Assembly (NCBI GenBank): GCA_944377425.1
Contig: CALWEX010000067.1
Location: forward strand, 1 to 56,233
Source: an uncultured Clostridia bacterium
GTDB taxonomy: Bacteria; Bacillota; Clostridia; Lachnospirales; Anaerotignaceae
DNA: 56,233 nt
Direction of reading: 5' to 3'
Below are positions 31,484-40,051 of this stretch, one piece after another; position 1 is the first letter of the stretch; every line of letters begins with the position of its first letter. The translations under genes and the position numbers were made by a program. The notes under the pieces were generated by a model. The model did not search any database. It saw nothing but the letters and a program-made list of their open reading frames with translations, and was not told the origin of the DNA.

Positions 31484-33406
31484 TTATTGTATCCTCTTAA
31501 ACTTTTTCTCAAGCTCATACTTTGTAAGCTCTATTATTGTTGGCCGTCCATGAGGGCAGCTGAAAGGATTTTCAAGTTTTAAAATCTCATTAATAAGCGC
31601 TGTTGCTTCCTGAATACTTAATCTGTCGTTAGCTTTAACAGCGGCTTTGCAAGCCATTGTGGCTACTGAGAGTATTTTTGTATCCATTACAGAATTAAGC
31701 TGTTTTTCACCAAGTATATCTATAATATTGTTAAAAAACGACAACGACTCAGGATTTTTAAATATAAAAGGTACTCCCTTAAGAGCGAAATCTCTTTCTG
31801 TAATACGCTCTACCTCAAAGCCTGCTTTATTTAATAAATCTAAATTTTTATTAATTGTTTCTATTTCGCTTTCAGTTAAGTTAAGCATAACTGGCTCAAT
31901 AAGCCTTTGAGACATAACAGAGCTTTCGTTAAATGATTTCATAAATCTTTCATACAAAACTCTTTCATGTGCCGCATGCTGGTCTATTAAAAATATACTG
32001 TTATTTTGCTCTACAATCCAGTATGTAGCAAATATCTGGCCTATAATTTTATAATTATGGAAGAAAGGCTTTGAATTATCTGTACTAGTTTCTATCTCAT
32101 TGGTTGTCAGCATATTTTGCTCAACTTTTTGCTCTTTGTAATACGGGTTTTTATTTTCCTGCATTTTAAACTTATTTTTGGTAATGCCATCGTTTAATTC
32201 TGCCTGTTTATAGAGCTTTTGAAGTTCCTCAATAGACTTGTTTTCTGTTGTAACATATTTTACAGTTTCTTTAGGCTTTTCTAATTCCTGCTCAGAACTT
32301 AAAGTGTTATTGGAATTATTTCCAATGCTTTCAAAAGGAAATTTTTCTTTGCTTTCTTCTATTAAATTCTCAGATTCCTTTGAATTAGAGCTGTCCCAGC
32401 TGCTTTCTGGAATTAATACTTTATCTTTAAAAATATCAAGAACAGCAGTATAAATAAAGTCGTAAACCATATCGTTATCCCTAAACCTGACTTCAAGCTT
32501 AGCAGGATGAACATTTACGTCTATGTATTCTGGCGGAATATAGAAATTAAGGGCAAAAACAGGAAATTTACCTATCATAAGCCGTGTTTTGTATGCGTCT
32601 TCTACTGCCTGTGAAACGGTTTCATTTTTAATAAATCTGCCGTTTATAAAAAGGTTTTCATATGCCCTTGTACCACGGCTAAGCTGCGGTTTACCTGCAA
32701 TACCATAAAGTCTCATACCGTTTTCGGAAACATCAACATCTAACATTTGACTGAGCATTTCTTTACCATAAATATGATAAAAAGCTGTTTTAAGGTCGTT
32801 ATTACCGCTGGTATGAAGCATAGTATTGCTGTTATTTATGTACTTTATTGAAACCTCAGGGTGACCTAATGCTATTTTATTTATAATATCCGAAATGTAA
32901 CCGCTTTCTACAGAAGGCTTTTTAAGGAATTTGCGCCTTGCTGGCACATTAAAAAACAGATTTTTAACTGAAATAGAAGTTCCGTTATTGGAAGCGGCTT
33001 CAGTTTTTTCTATTATTTTGCCGCCATAAATTTCTATTTTAGTTCCTATATCACTGTCTTTAGTTTTTGTAATCATTTCCACTTGGGAAACAGAGGCTAT
33101 ACTTGCCAAAGCCTCACCCCTAAAGCCAAGTGAAATAACATTTTCAAGGTCGTCTATTTTCTCTATTTTGCTTGTGGCATGGCGAATAAAGGCCTTTTCA
33201 ACATCTTCTTTTGAAATTCCACTGCCGTTATCGGTTATTCTAATAAGTGTTGTGCCGCCGTCACGTATTTCTATAGTAACAGCCCCGGCTCCAGCATCAA
33301 TGGAATTTTCCACAAGCTCTTTTACTACAGAGCTTGGCCGCTCTACCACTTCGCCTGCGGCTATTTTGTTAATTGTGTTGTTATCAAGAATATGTATAAT
33401 ACTCAT
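31484..33406 (-). CDS. mutL: DNA mismatch repair protein MutL
   Basis: A 640-aa MutL. GHKL ATPase motifs: VKELVENSIDAGA, RITDNGSGI, LGFRGEALASIASV. The C-terminal domain has DQHAAHERVLYE, which fits the DQHA(x)2E(x)4E endonuclease motif, so this MutL should nick DNA itself; that is expected in bacteria without MutH. A variable linker covers roughly residues 340-470. It overlaps no neighbour and is 17 bp after mutS. Confidence 0.97.
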   Translation of the reverse strand: MSIIHILDNNTINKIAAGEVVERPSSVVKELVENSIDAGAGAVTIEIRDGGTTLIRITDNGSGISKEDVEKAFIRHATSKIEKIDDLENVISLGFRGEALASIASVSQVEMITKTKDSDIGTKIEIYGGKIIEKTEAASNNGTSISVKNLFFNVPARRKFLKKPSVESGYISDIINKIALGHPEVSIKYINNSNTMLHTSGNNDLKTAFYHIYGKEMLSQMLDVDVSENGMRLYGIAGKPQLSRGTRAYENLFINGRFIKNETVSQAVEDAYKTRLMIGKFPVFALNFYIPPEYIDVNVHPAKLEVRFRDNDMVYDFIYTAVLDIFKDKVLIPESSWDSSNSKESENLIEESKEKFPFESIGNNSNNTLSSEQELEKPKETVKYVTTENKSIEELQKLYKQAELNDGITKNKFKMQENKNPYYKEQKVEQNMLTTNEIETSTDNSKPFFHNYKIIGQIFATYWIVEQNNSIFLIDQHAAHERVLYERFMKSFNESSVMSQRLIEPVMLNLTESEIETINKNLDLLNKAGFEVERITERDFALKGVPFIFKNPESLSFFNNIIDILGEKQLNSVMDTKILSVATMACKAAVKANDRLSIQEATALINEILKLENPFSCPHGRPTIIELTKYELEKKFKRIQ

Positions 33407-33423
33407 GCCTTAAACCCCGCTTT

Positions 33424-36048
33424 TTAGAGTCCTTTTGTTTTCTTCTGTAAATCAAACAATGTTTGAAGTGCTTCAATAGGAGTAAGCGACATAACATCGA
33501 TTTTATTTATTTCATCTATTATCTGCGTTTCATTCATAGTGAACATATCAACCTGCTGAGATTGTTTTTTGCTTTCTTCTTCGGACTGCTTTGATATTTT
33601 TTTTGCTTTTTTTGTAATGTCTGCCGAGTTAAGCTGTTTAAGTATATCCTTTGCGCGCTTTATTACTTTTTTAGGAAGACCTGCTAATTTACCAACCTGT
33701 ATACCGTAGCTGTTATCAGCTCCTCCACGTACTATTTTTCTTAAAAATACAATATCATCGTTGTGTTCTTCTACAGTAACACAGTAATTCTTAACACCGC
33801 TTAGCTTACCTTCAAGCTCTGTAATCTCATGATAATGGGTAGCAAAAAGAGTTTTGGCACCTATAAGATTTTTATCGGCTATATATTCAAGTACTGCCCA
33901 TGCTATTGAAAGACCGTCAAATGTGCTTGTGCCTCGGCCTATTTCGTCAAGTACTATAAGGCTGTTATCTGTTGCATTATTAAGTATGTTTGATACTTCA
34001 ATCATTTCAATCATAAAAGTACTTTGACCGCTTGCCAAGTCGTCAGAAGCGCCGACTCTTGTAAATATTCTGTCTACAATACCGATATGAGCCTCTGACG
34101 CTGGAACAAAGCTTCCTATCTGCGCCATAAGTGTTATAAGTGCTGTTTGACGCATGTATGTTGATTTTCCGGCCATGTTAGGGCCTGTTATTATAGAAAG
34201 CAGATTTTCGTCTTTATCAAGATATGTATCATTGGCTATAAAAGAGCCGTTAAGCATTTTATCAACAACCGGATGACGGCCTTCTTTTATATCTATAATA
34301 CCGCTGTTATCTACATTTGGCTTTACATAGTTATGCTTTTGGGCTGTTTCAGCAAAAGACTGCAAAACATCAATCTGAGCTGTTGCATGTGCTGTTTTTT
34401 GTATTCTTCCAGCTTGTTCAGATATATAGTTTCTCACCTTGCAGAATAAATCATATTCAAGAGAAACGGTTTTTTCTTCTGAGCTTAATATAAGGTCAGA
34501 AAGCTTCATAAGCTCTTCAGTTGTATATCTTTCGGCATTGGCTAAAGTTTGTTTCCTAATGTATCTGTCAGGCACATCATTAATATTTGACTTTGTTACT
34601 TCAATATAATGACCAAAAACTTTGTTGTACCTTACTCTAAGATTTTTAATGCCTGTAGCTTCACGCTCTTTGTTTTCTAAATCCTTAAGCCAGTTTCCAC
34701 CGTCATCTTTAGCCTTAAGCAGAATGTCGAGCTCATTGTCAAAACCTTCTTTTATTATTCCGCCCTCTCTTACACTAAAAGGTGTATCCTCGTCAACAAT
34801 AGCTTTATCTATAAGGGAATAAACGTCACTAAGTTCATCAAGCTCATTAGATAAATCAATTAAATACTGGGAAGAACACCTTTGGATAGTCTTTTTAAGC
34901 AGAGGAATGTTTTTAATAGAGCTTTTAAGTGATACCAAGTCACGGCAGTTGGCTGTTTGATATATGATTTTAGATGTTATTCTTTCAAAATCATACATTG
35001 AATTAAGTATTTCTTTTATTTCTTCTCTTAAAAAGAATTCATCGTAAAGCTCCGAAACCGAGTTTAAGCGTAAGTTTACTTTATTGGCATCTATAAGGGG
35101 CTGCTCAATATAGCTTCTTAAAAGCCTTGCACCCATAGCAGTTTTTGTATTGTCAAGCACCCAAAGAAGAGAGCCTTTTTTATTTTTTTCTCTTAACGTT
35201 TCTGTAAGCTCAAGGTTTCGTCTTGTTGCTATATCCAAAAACATAAAGTCATTTGTGGAATAAAACTTTATGTTTCTAATGTGGCTTAAATCGTTCTTTT
35301 GTGTATCTTTAAGGTAGCGCATAAGGCAGCCCGATGCGCATACACTGAATATTCTGTTTTTAAGGCCCATGCCGTCAAGAGTTTCTATTTTAAAATGTCG
35401 GCAGAGCTCAATATTTGCGTTGTTGTACTGAAACATCCAGTTTTCAGATGTTCCGATTTTTATGTGCAGTTTATTTTCAATTTCTTTTGCGCAGTCTGTT
35501 GCTAAAAAGCCTTCATTTGAAATTATCTCAGAAGGATTAAACTTTGCACATTCGTCAATTAATTTGTTTTTGGCGTTTATGCCCGTAAAATCAGTTGTTA
35601 AAAACTCGCCGGTTGTTACATCACAAACGGATAAACCATACCCATTTTTATCGGCGTATATACAAATAATATAATTGTTTTTCTCTTCATCAAGAGCTGT
35701 ATTATCAATTACTGTTCCTGGTGTTACAATTCTTATAACATCCCTTTTAACTATGCCTTTGGCAAGCTTTGGGTCCTCTATCTGTTCGCATATAGCGACT
35801 TTATAGCCTTTTGATACAAGTTTTGATATGTAACTGTCGGCACTGTGAAAAGGGACGCCGCACATGGGCGCCCTTTCGTCTTGTCCACAGTTTTTGCCTG
35901 TAAGTGTAAGTTCCAGTTCCTTGCTGGCAATAAGCGCATCATCATAAAACATTTCATAGAAGTCCCCCAGCCTGAAAAAAAGCAGACAATACTTATATTT
36001 TTCTTTTATTTCAAAATACTGCTCCATCATAGGCGAAAGTTTAGCCAT
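33424..36048 (-). CDS. mutS: DNA mismatch repair protein MutS
   Basis: An 874-aa MutS. The mismatch-reading FRLGDFYEMF motif is near residue 28, the Walker A GPNMAGKSTYMRQ near residue 615, and the LDEIGRGTST Walker B follows. ATG 36048 with TGGAGGTCAACCC upstream is preferred over a longer in-frame extension, giving the family's usual start (MAKLSPMMEQY). It recognises base mismatches and signals to MutL encoded next door. Confidence 0.97.
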   Translation of the reverse strand: MAKLSPMMEQYFEIKEKYKYCLLFFRLGDFYEMFYDDALIASKELELTLTGKNCGQDERAPMCGVPFHSADSYISKLVSKGYKVAICEQIEDPKLAKGIVKRDVIRIVTPGTVIDNTALDEEKNNYIICIYADKNGYGLSVCDVTTGEFLTTDFTGINAKNKLIDECAKFNPSEIISNEGFLATDCAKEIENKLHIKIGTSENWMFQYNNANIELCRHFKIETLDGMGLKNRIFSVCASGCLMRYLKDTQKNDLSHIRNIKFYSTNDFMFLDIATRRNLELTETLREKNKKGSLLWVLDNTKTAMGARLLRSYIEQPLIDANKVNLRLNSVSELYDEFFLREEIKEILNSMYDFERITSKIIYQTANCRDLVSLKSSIKNIPLLKKTIQRCSSQYLIDLSNELDELSDVYSLIDKAIVDEDTPFSVREGGIIKEGFDNELDILLKAKDDGGNWLKDLENKEREATGIKNLRVRYNKVFGHYIEVTKSNINDVPDRYIRKQTLANAERYTTEELMKLSDLILSSEEKTVSLEYDLFCKVRNYISEQAGRIQKTAHATAQIDVLQSFAETAQKHNYVKPNVDNSGIIDIKEGRHPVVDKMLNGSFIANDTYLDKDENLLSIITGPNMAGKSTYMRQTALITLMAQIGSFVPASEAHIGIVDRIFTRVGASDDLASGQSTFMIEMIEVSNILNNATDNSLIVLDEIGRGTSTFDGLSIAWAVLEYIADKNLIGAKTLFATHYHEITELEGKLSGVKNYCVTVEEHNDDIVFLRKIVRGGADNSYGIQVGKLAGLPKKVIKRAKDILKQLNSADITKKAKKISKQSEEESKKQSQQVDMFTMNETQIIDEINKIDVMSLTPIEALQTLFDLQKKTKGL

Positions 36049-36073
36049 GGGTTGACCTCCATATCTGTCAAAA

Positions 36074-36460
36074 TTAGTGGCAGCCTGTGCAGCTTGAGCA
36101 GCATCCGCCGCAGTCTGATGTATCATTACCCTGTATAGTAGCGCTGATAATGTTAAATACAGAGTTTACAAAAGCGCCGTATTCTGTTTCTGCTCTCATA
36201 AGACCTGCTGTTACTTCGTTTTCTTTAATCTGTTTTTCAATTTCTGTAATTCTGTTTCCTATATCTGTAAGAGGCATTTTGTCGCTGTCTTTATCAGCCA
36301 TAATATCGTTGAATTTCTGTTTAAGCTCAGCGTATTCCTCTACAAGCTTTTGAGCCTCTGCATTGTTGTCAAAAGCTTCTCTGGCTGCATTAAGCTTCTG
36401 TGCTGCCTCACATTCAAGCATTTCTTTTCCAAGTTCTCTTGCCTTATCATAAATACTCAT
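36074..36460 (-). CDS. YlbF/YmcA (RicA/RicF)-family protein with Cys-rich tail
   Basis: A 128-aa helical protein of the YlbF/YmcA family: IYDKARELGKEMLECEAAQKL and a long central helix. It ends in CGGCCSSCTGCH, six Cys within 12 residues. In B. subtilis the order miaB-ymcA-(cotE)-mutS-mutL is conserved, which points to RicA. The RicA-RicF-RicT complex there carries iron-sulfur clusters and controls mRNA processing, competence and sporulation. The Cys-rich tail could be a cluster ligand. Assignment as RicA versus RicF is by position only. Confidence 0.8.
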   Translation of the reverse strand: MSIYDKARELGKEMLECEAAQKLNAAREAFDNNAEAQKLVEEYAELKQKFNDIMADKDSDKMPLTDIGNRITEIEKQIKENEVTAGLMRAETEYGAFVNSVFNIISATIQGNDTSDCGGCCSSCTGCH

Positions 36461-36466
36461 TTAAAC

Positions 36467-37879
36467 TCAAATCCTTTCTCCTATTAAATAAAATGTTTTG
36501 TTTTCTAATATCTTAACAGCTACTGTTTTGCCTATTAAATCAGTACTGCCATTAAAGTGAATTAAGGTATTGTCTGTGCTTCTGCCAGTTACTACACCTG
36601 GCTGTGAGCTTTCTTTTTCTACAAGCACATTATATGTTTTGCCTATTTTATCCTGATGTATACGGTAAATACCTTCATTTAATACATCAAGGAGTCTGTT
36701 AAAGCGGTCATGAGATGTTTTTTCATCAACCTGACCTTCCATAACAGCTGCTGGTGTACCTGTTCTTTTAGAATATATAAATGTAAATGCTGTTGAAAAG
36801 CCAGCTTTTCTTACAACGTCAAGTGTTTCCTGAAAATCTTCCTCAGTTTCTTGTGGGAAACCTACTATAATATCTGTACTTATCATTATATCCGGTATTT
36901 CTGAACGGATTTTATTTATAAGGTTAAGATATTTTTCTTTGGTATAGCGTCTGTTCATTTTTTCAAGTATACGGTCGCTTCCAGCTTGGAAAGGCAAGTG
37001 CAGATAATTGCATACTTTGTCACAGTCTCTCATAGCATATATAAGCTCATCGGATAAATCCTTAGGATGAGATGTCATAAATCTAATTCTCTCTATGCCT
37101 TCAATCTCGTTTGCTTCTCTTAAAAGTTGAGCAAATGATACTGGCGGATTTAATGTTTTGCCGTAAGAGTTTACGTTCTGCCCTAAAAGAGTAATTTCTT
37201 TTACGCCGTCTTTAGCAAGAAGTCTTATTTCATTAAGTATATCTTCCTTTTCACGACTTCTCTCATGCCCACGTACATACGGAACTATACAATACGTGCA
37301 GTAATTATCACATCCGTATATTATGTTAACACTGGCTTTATAAGGAAATTCTCTTATATAACCTGTATCTTCAACTATTCCAGTATGTTCTTTCCATATA
37401 TCTATAACTTGCTGACCTGTTTCTATTCGTGTAAATAAAAGCTCTGGAAGCTTATGGAAATTAAATGTACCAAATATTATATCTGTATATCTATATGACT
37501 TTCTAATTTTTTCGATAACAAAGTCTTCCTGCATCATACAGCCGCAAAGTGCTATTATTACATCTGGCTTAAGCTTTTTAAGGTGTTTAAGAACACCAAG
37601 CTTACCAAAAACCTTTTCTTCTGCATTTTCACGAATGCAACATGTGTTATATATAATAAAATCTGCATCATCTTCTGACTCAGTTTTATCATATCCCATA
37701 CGGCTTAAAATACCTATTATTTTTTCCGAGTCATGGGCATTCATCTGGCATCCCATTGTAAGGCAATAGAATTTTCTTTTTTTGCCTGTATTATTAAAAT
37801 ATTCATCATTCCACTTTTTTACTTTCGCTATAGCTTCGGCAGAAACTTCAGCGTTTTTAATATCATCTTTTAATTCCAT
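36467..37879 (-). CDS. miaB: tRNA-2-methylthio-N6-dimethylallyladenosine synthase
   Basis: A 470-aa radical SAM methylthiotransferase. The N-terminal cluster domain has LTMGCQMNAHDSE and YNTCCIRENAEEK, and the radical SAM motif is YGCDNYCTYCIVP (CxxxCxxC, near residue 195). A C-terminal TRAM domain follows. It converts i6A37 made by MiaA into ms2i6A37. I use ATG 37879 over the adjacent TTG at 37882; GAAAGG lies upstream. First gene of the operon running to 27718. Confidence 0.95.
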   Translation of the reverse strand: MELKDDIKNAEVSAEAIAKVKKWNDEYFNNTGKKRKFYCLTMGCQMNAHDSEKIIGILSRMGYDKTESEDDADFIIYNTCCIRENAEEKVFGKLGVLKHLKKLKPDVIIALCGCMMQEDFVIEKIRKSYRYTDIIFGTFNFHKLPELLFTRIETGQQVIDIWKEHTGIVEDTGYIREFPYKASVNIIYGCDNYCTYCIVPYVRGHERSREKEDILNEIRLLAKDGVKEITLLGQNVNSYGKTLNPPVSFAQLLREANEIEGIERIRFMTSHPKDLSDELIYAMRDCDKVCNYLHLPFQAGSDRILEKMNRRYTKEKYLNLINKIRSEIPDIMISTDIIVGFPQETEEDFQETLDVVRKAGFSTAFTFIYSKRTGTPAAVMEGQVDEKTSHDRFNRLLDVLNEGIYRIHQDKIGKTYNVLVEKESSQPGVVTGRSTDNTLIHFNGSTDLIGKTVAVKILENKTFYLIGERI

Positions 37880-37928
37880 CAATATTTCCTTTCAGTAGTA
37901 AAATAAGCTAAAAAAACACTATTAAATT

Positions 37929-37957
37929 AGTTTACCATATACAATTATTTAATTCAA
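37929..37957 (-). promoter_or_regulatory. Candidate promoter of the miaB operon
   Basis: On the minus strand, TTGAAT (37957-37952), 17-bp spacer, TAAACT (37934-37929), about 50 bp before miaB. Confidence 0.5.
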
Positions 37958-37991
37958 TAGAATAAGCTTTTAATATACGAATTAACACAAA

Positions 37992-38025
37992 GAACCGCTT
38001 CTTTAAAGTTTAAAAGAAACGGTTC
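37992..38025 (-). terminator. Terminator after the MscS-like gene
   Basis: GAACCGCTTCTTT (37992-38004) and AAAGAAACGGTTC (38013-38025), a 13-bp stem with one wobble. On the minus strand it is followed by TTTGTGTT. It separates the mechanosensitive channel gene from the miaB promoter. Confidence 0.65.
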
Positions 38026-38044
38026 AAATTTATTTAAGTTGATT

Positions 38045-38866
38045 TCAGTCTTTTATCATATGAACATTAATGTGATTGTAAGTCATTTCGATATTATTAG
38101 CGTCAAACTCTTTTTTAACTCTTTCGATTAAATCATAATACCCAGTCCAGTAATTTTCTGTTTTAACCCAAGCCCTGACAAAATACTGGATACTGCTGTC
38201 TTTATATTGAGAAACATTAACACAAGCCGGTGGGTCAGCTAAAAATATACCGCAGTCGTCTACAGCTTTTAATATAGCCTTTTTTACATTTTCAACAGGG
38301 GAATTATATGATGCCTCAAAATATAAATCGACACGTCGTGATGGTTCTGCAGAATAGTTAGTTATTTTGCTTGAAGATATGTCGCTGTTTGGCACAAATA
38401 TAATTTTGTTATCAAATGTTACAAGCTTGGTGTGAACCAGCCCAATTTCTCTTACTGTTCCGCTTATACCACCTGCTTCAATAAAGTCACCTACTAAAAA
38501 CGGCTTTGTAATAAGTAAAACAATGCCATTTGCCAAGTTTGATAATGAGCCTTGTACAGCAAGAGATACAGCTAAACCTACAACAGAAAACAAAGCGATA
38601 AGTGATGAAGCACTTATACCAAAACTCTGCAATACCATTACAGCAGTAATAAAATATAAAAGAGCTTTTATAATTGAAAGCGAAAATCTGTGCAGAGTTT
38701 CATCTATTGGCAGTTTGCTTATAATAGGCTTTATTATCTTCATAATAATTTTAATAATAATAAAGCATATAACAAATGTAACTACAGCTGTAAAAAAGTT
38801 TTCTATTGTAAATGTGCCAAGTTTAATACCCAGCGTTTGCTTTAAAGCATACTGAATGGTTTCCAT
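38045..38866 (-). CDS. Small-conductance mechanosensitive channel (MscS family)
   Basis: A 273-aa MscS-type channel with three N-terminal membrane helices (near residues 22-45, 62-82, 88-110). The pore-lining helix reads LSVVGLAVSLAVQGSLSNLANG-like (LFSVVGLAVSLAVQGSLS, then LANGIVLL), and the beta domain contains GDFIEAGGISGTVREIGL. Lengths match the 280-aa family. It releases solutes upon hypo-osmotic shock. Start ATG 38866 follows GGAGG. Confidence 0.92.
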   Translation of the reverse strand: METIQYALKQTLGIKLGTFTIENFFTAVVTFVICFIIIKIIMKIIKPIISKLPIDETLHRFSLSIIKALLYFITAVMVLQSFGISASSLIALFSVVGLAVSLAVQGSLSNLANGIVLLITKPFLVGDFIEAGGISGTVREIGLVHTKLVTFDNKIIFVPNSDISSSKITNYSAEPSRRVDLYFEASYNSPVENVKKAILKAVDDCGIFLADPPACVNVSQYKDSSIQYFVRAWVKTENYWTGYYDLIERVKKEFDANNIEMTYNHINVHMIKD

Positions 38867-38952
38867 AAACTACCTCCAATTAATAAATGCGGATGCAATT
38901 AAGTGCACCCGCATTTATTATACTACAAACTAATAATATGTAAAACTTAAAA

Positions 38953-39858
38953 TTAATATGTAAATATCTGAGTCCAAGCGTATGAAGAACTACCGCTCTT
39001 TACACAGCCAACACCAAGGTATTTGTATTTGGAATTTAATATATTTGCTCTATGTCCTGGTGAATTCATCCATGCGTTAACAACTTCTTCAGGTGTTCTC
39101 TGGCCTTTTGCTATGTTCTCTCCTGCTCCGGAATATGTAGCACCTGCCTCATTTAAAGCTGTGCTGAAAGCTCTTCCATCAGGTCTTGTATGTGAAAATG
39201 ATTTTAAAATTTCATTTGCTCTTGTTTTAGCTGCTGCCTGAACCTTACTGTCTGCTTGTAAAGCTGAAAGTCCATAGGCTGCTCTTTCTTTGTTTACAAG
39301 GTCTAAAACTTCTTGTTCAAAAGCGCTTAAGCTTACACTGCCCTGAGAGTTGCCGCCTCCGTTTTCTGGCTTTGTTGTGTTGTCATCAGGTTTTTGAGTG
39401 TCATTTCCAGTGTTTCCGTTATTGTTATCAGGTGTAGTGTCTGGTTTTTCTTCCGGTTTTATTTCAGGTGTAGTATCTGGCTTTTCTTCAGGTTTGGATT
39501 CTGGAGTGGTATCTGGTTTTTCCTCAGGTTTTGTTTCAGGAGTGGTATCAGGTTTTTCTTCCGGTTTTGTCTCTGGTTTACTTTCAGGTTTTTCTTCCGG
39601 AGTTGTTGTGTTTCCTGAGTTGTTGTCATTGCAGTTTGAGTTTATGTTACAATTAAACTTAAATGTATTGTCTTCTAAGCAGTATAAATTGCTGACTGTG
39701 CAGTTATTTTTTAAGCTATTAAGCTTAGACTGCAAAAGATTAACGCTGTTTAAGCAGTATATGCTTTTGTTGGAATTGTTTGCTGTTGCGGCATAAACTC
39801 CGCTTACATTTGATAATACCATTGTTGCTGTTGTAATTGCCATAATTGTCTTTTTCAT
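38953..39858 (-). CDS. Secreted CAP (SCP/PR1)-domain protein with a Pro-rich repeat linker
   Basis: A 301-aa exported protein. Signal peptide to about residue 24 (VYAATA), then a Cys-containing Asn-rich segment and a linker of about 60 residues made of an 11-residue unit (KPEEKPDTTPE with T/S/I variants) repeated about four times. The C-terminal CAP domain (YkwD-like) has LVNKERAAYGLSAL, SHTRPDGRAFST, GENIAKGQRTPEEVVNAWMNSPGHRANIL and AWTQIF. ATG 39858 follows GGAGGATTATT. Role unknown; such proteins are envelope-associated. The linker could span the cell wall. Confidence 0.88.
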   Translation of the reverse strand: MKKTIMAITTATMVLSNVSGVYAATANNSNKSIYCLNSVNLLQSKLNSLKNNCTVSNLYCLEDNTFKFNCNINSNCNDNNSGNTTTPEEKPESKPETKPEEKPDTTPETKPEEKPDTTPESKPEEKPDTTPEIKPEEKPDTTPDNNNGNTGNDTQKPDDNTTKPENGGGNSQGSVSLSAFEQEVLDLVNKERAAYGLSALQADSKVQAAAKTRANEILKSFSHTRPDGRAFSTALNEAGATYSGAGENIAKGQRTPEEVVNAWMNSPGHRANILNSKYKYLGVGCVKSGSSSYAWTQIFTY

Positions 39859-39886
39859 AATAATCCTCCATATCATTTAAAATAAT

Positions 39887-39947
39887 TTTATAGTATTTGT
39901 TATGTATTTGTTACGTGTTTGTTACAAAAACATAATAACATTGTTAC
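39887..39947 (-). promoter_or_regulatory. Array of 11-bp-spaced operator repeats upstream of the CAP gene
   Basis: On the + strand TTGTTAT/C occurs at 39897, 39908, 39919 and 39941, spaced 11, 11 and 22 bp (two periods). The three adjacent 11-mers are GTATTTGTTAT, GTATTTGTTAC and GTGTTTGTTAC. They abut a minus-strand -10 box TATAAA (39892-39887) and cover the -35 position. The periodicity and placement match tandem binding sites of OmpR/PhoP-family response regulators that activate transcription. The regulator is not proven. Confidence 0.6.
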
Positions 39948-40008
39948 AATAATATTACTAGCTGTAAATATTGGTAACTTATCCATGGAGGAATTATTCT
40001 ATTAAACT

Positions 40009-40043
40009 AAAATAAGCCGGAACTGCTTGTTCCGGCCTATTTT
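40009..40043 (-). terminator. Terminator after pheT
   Basis: AAAATAAGCCGGAA and TTCCGGCCTATTTT around a CTGCTTG loop; followed by T residues on the minus strand. Ends the pheST transcript. Confidence 0.85.
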
Positions 40044-40051
40044 GGGTATTT

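Noticed and set aside
39394..39796. Long + strand ORFs opposite the CAP gene linker
   Set aside because: They are complements of the proline-rich repeat and show only reflected repetitive composition.
39893..39925. 11-bp repeats as a CRISPR array
   Set aside because: Units are far too short, have no spacers and sit on a promoter; no cas genes are present.
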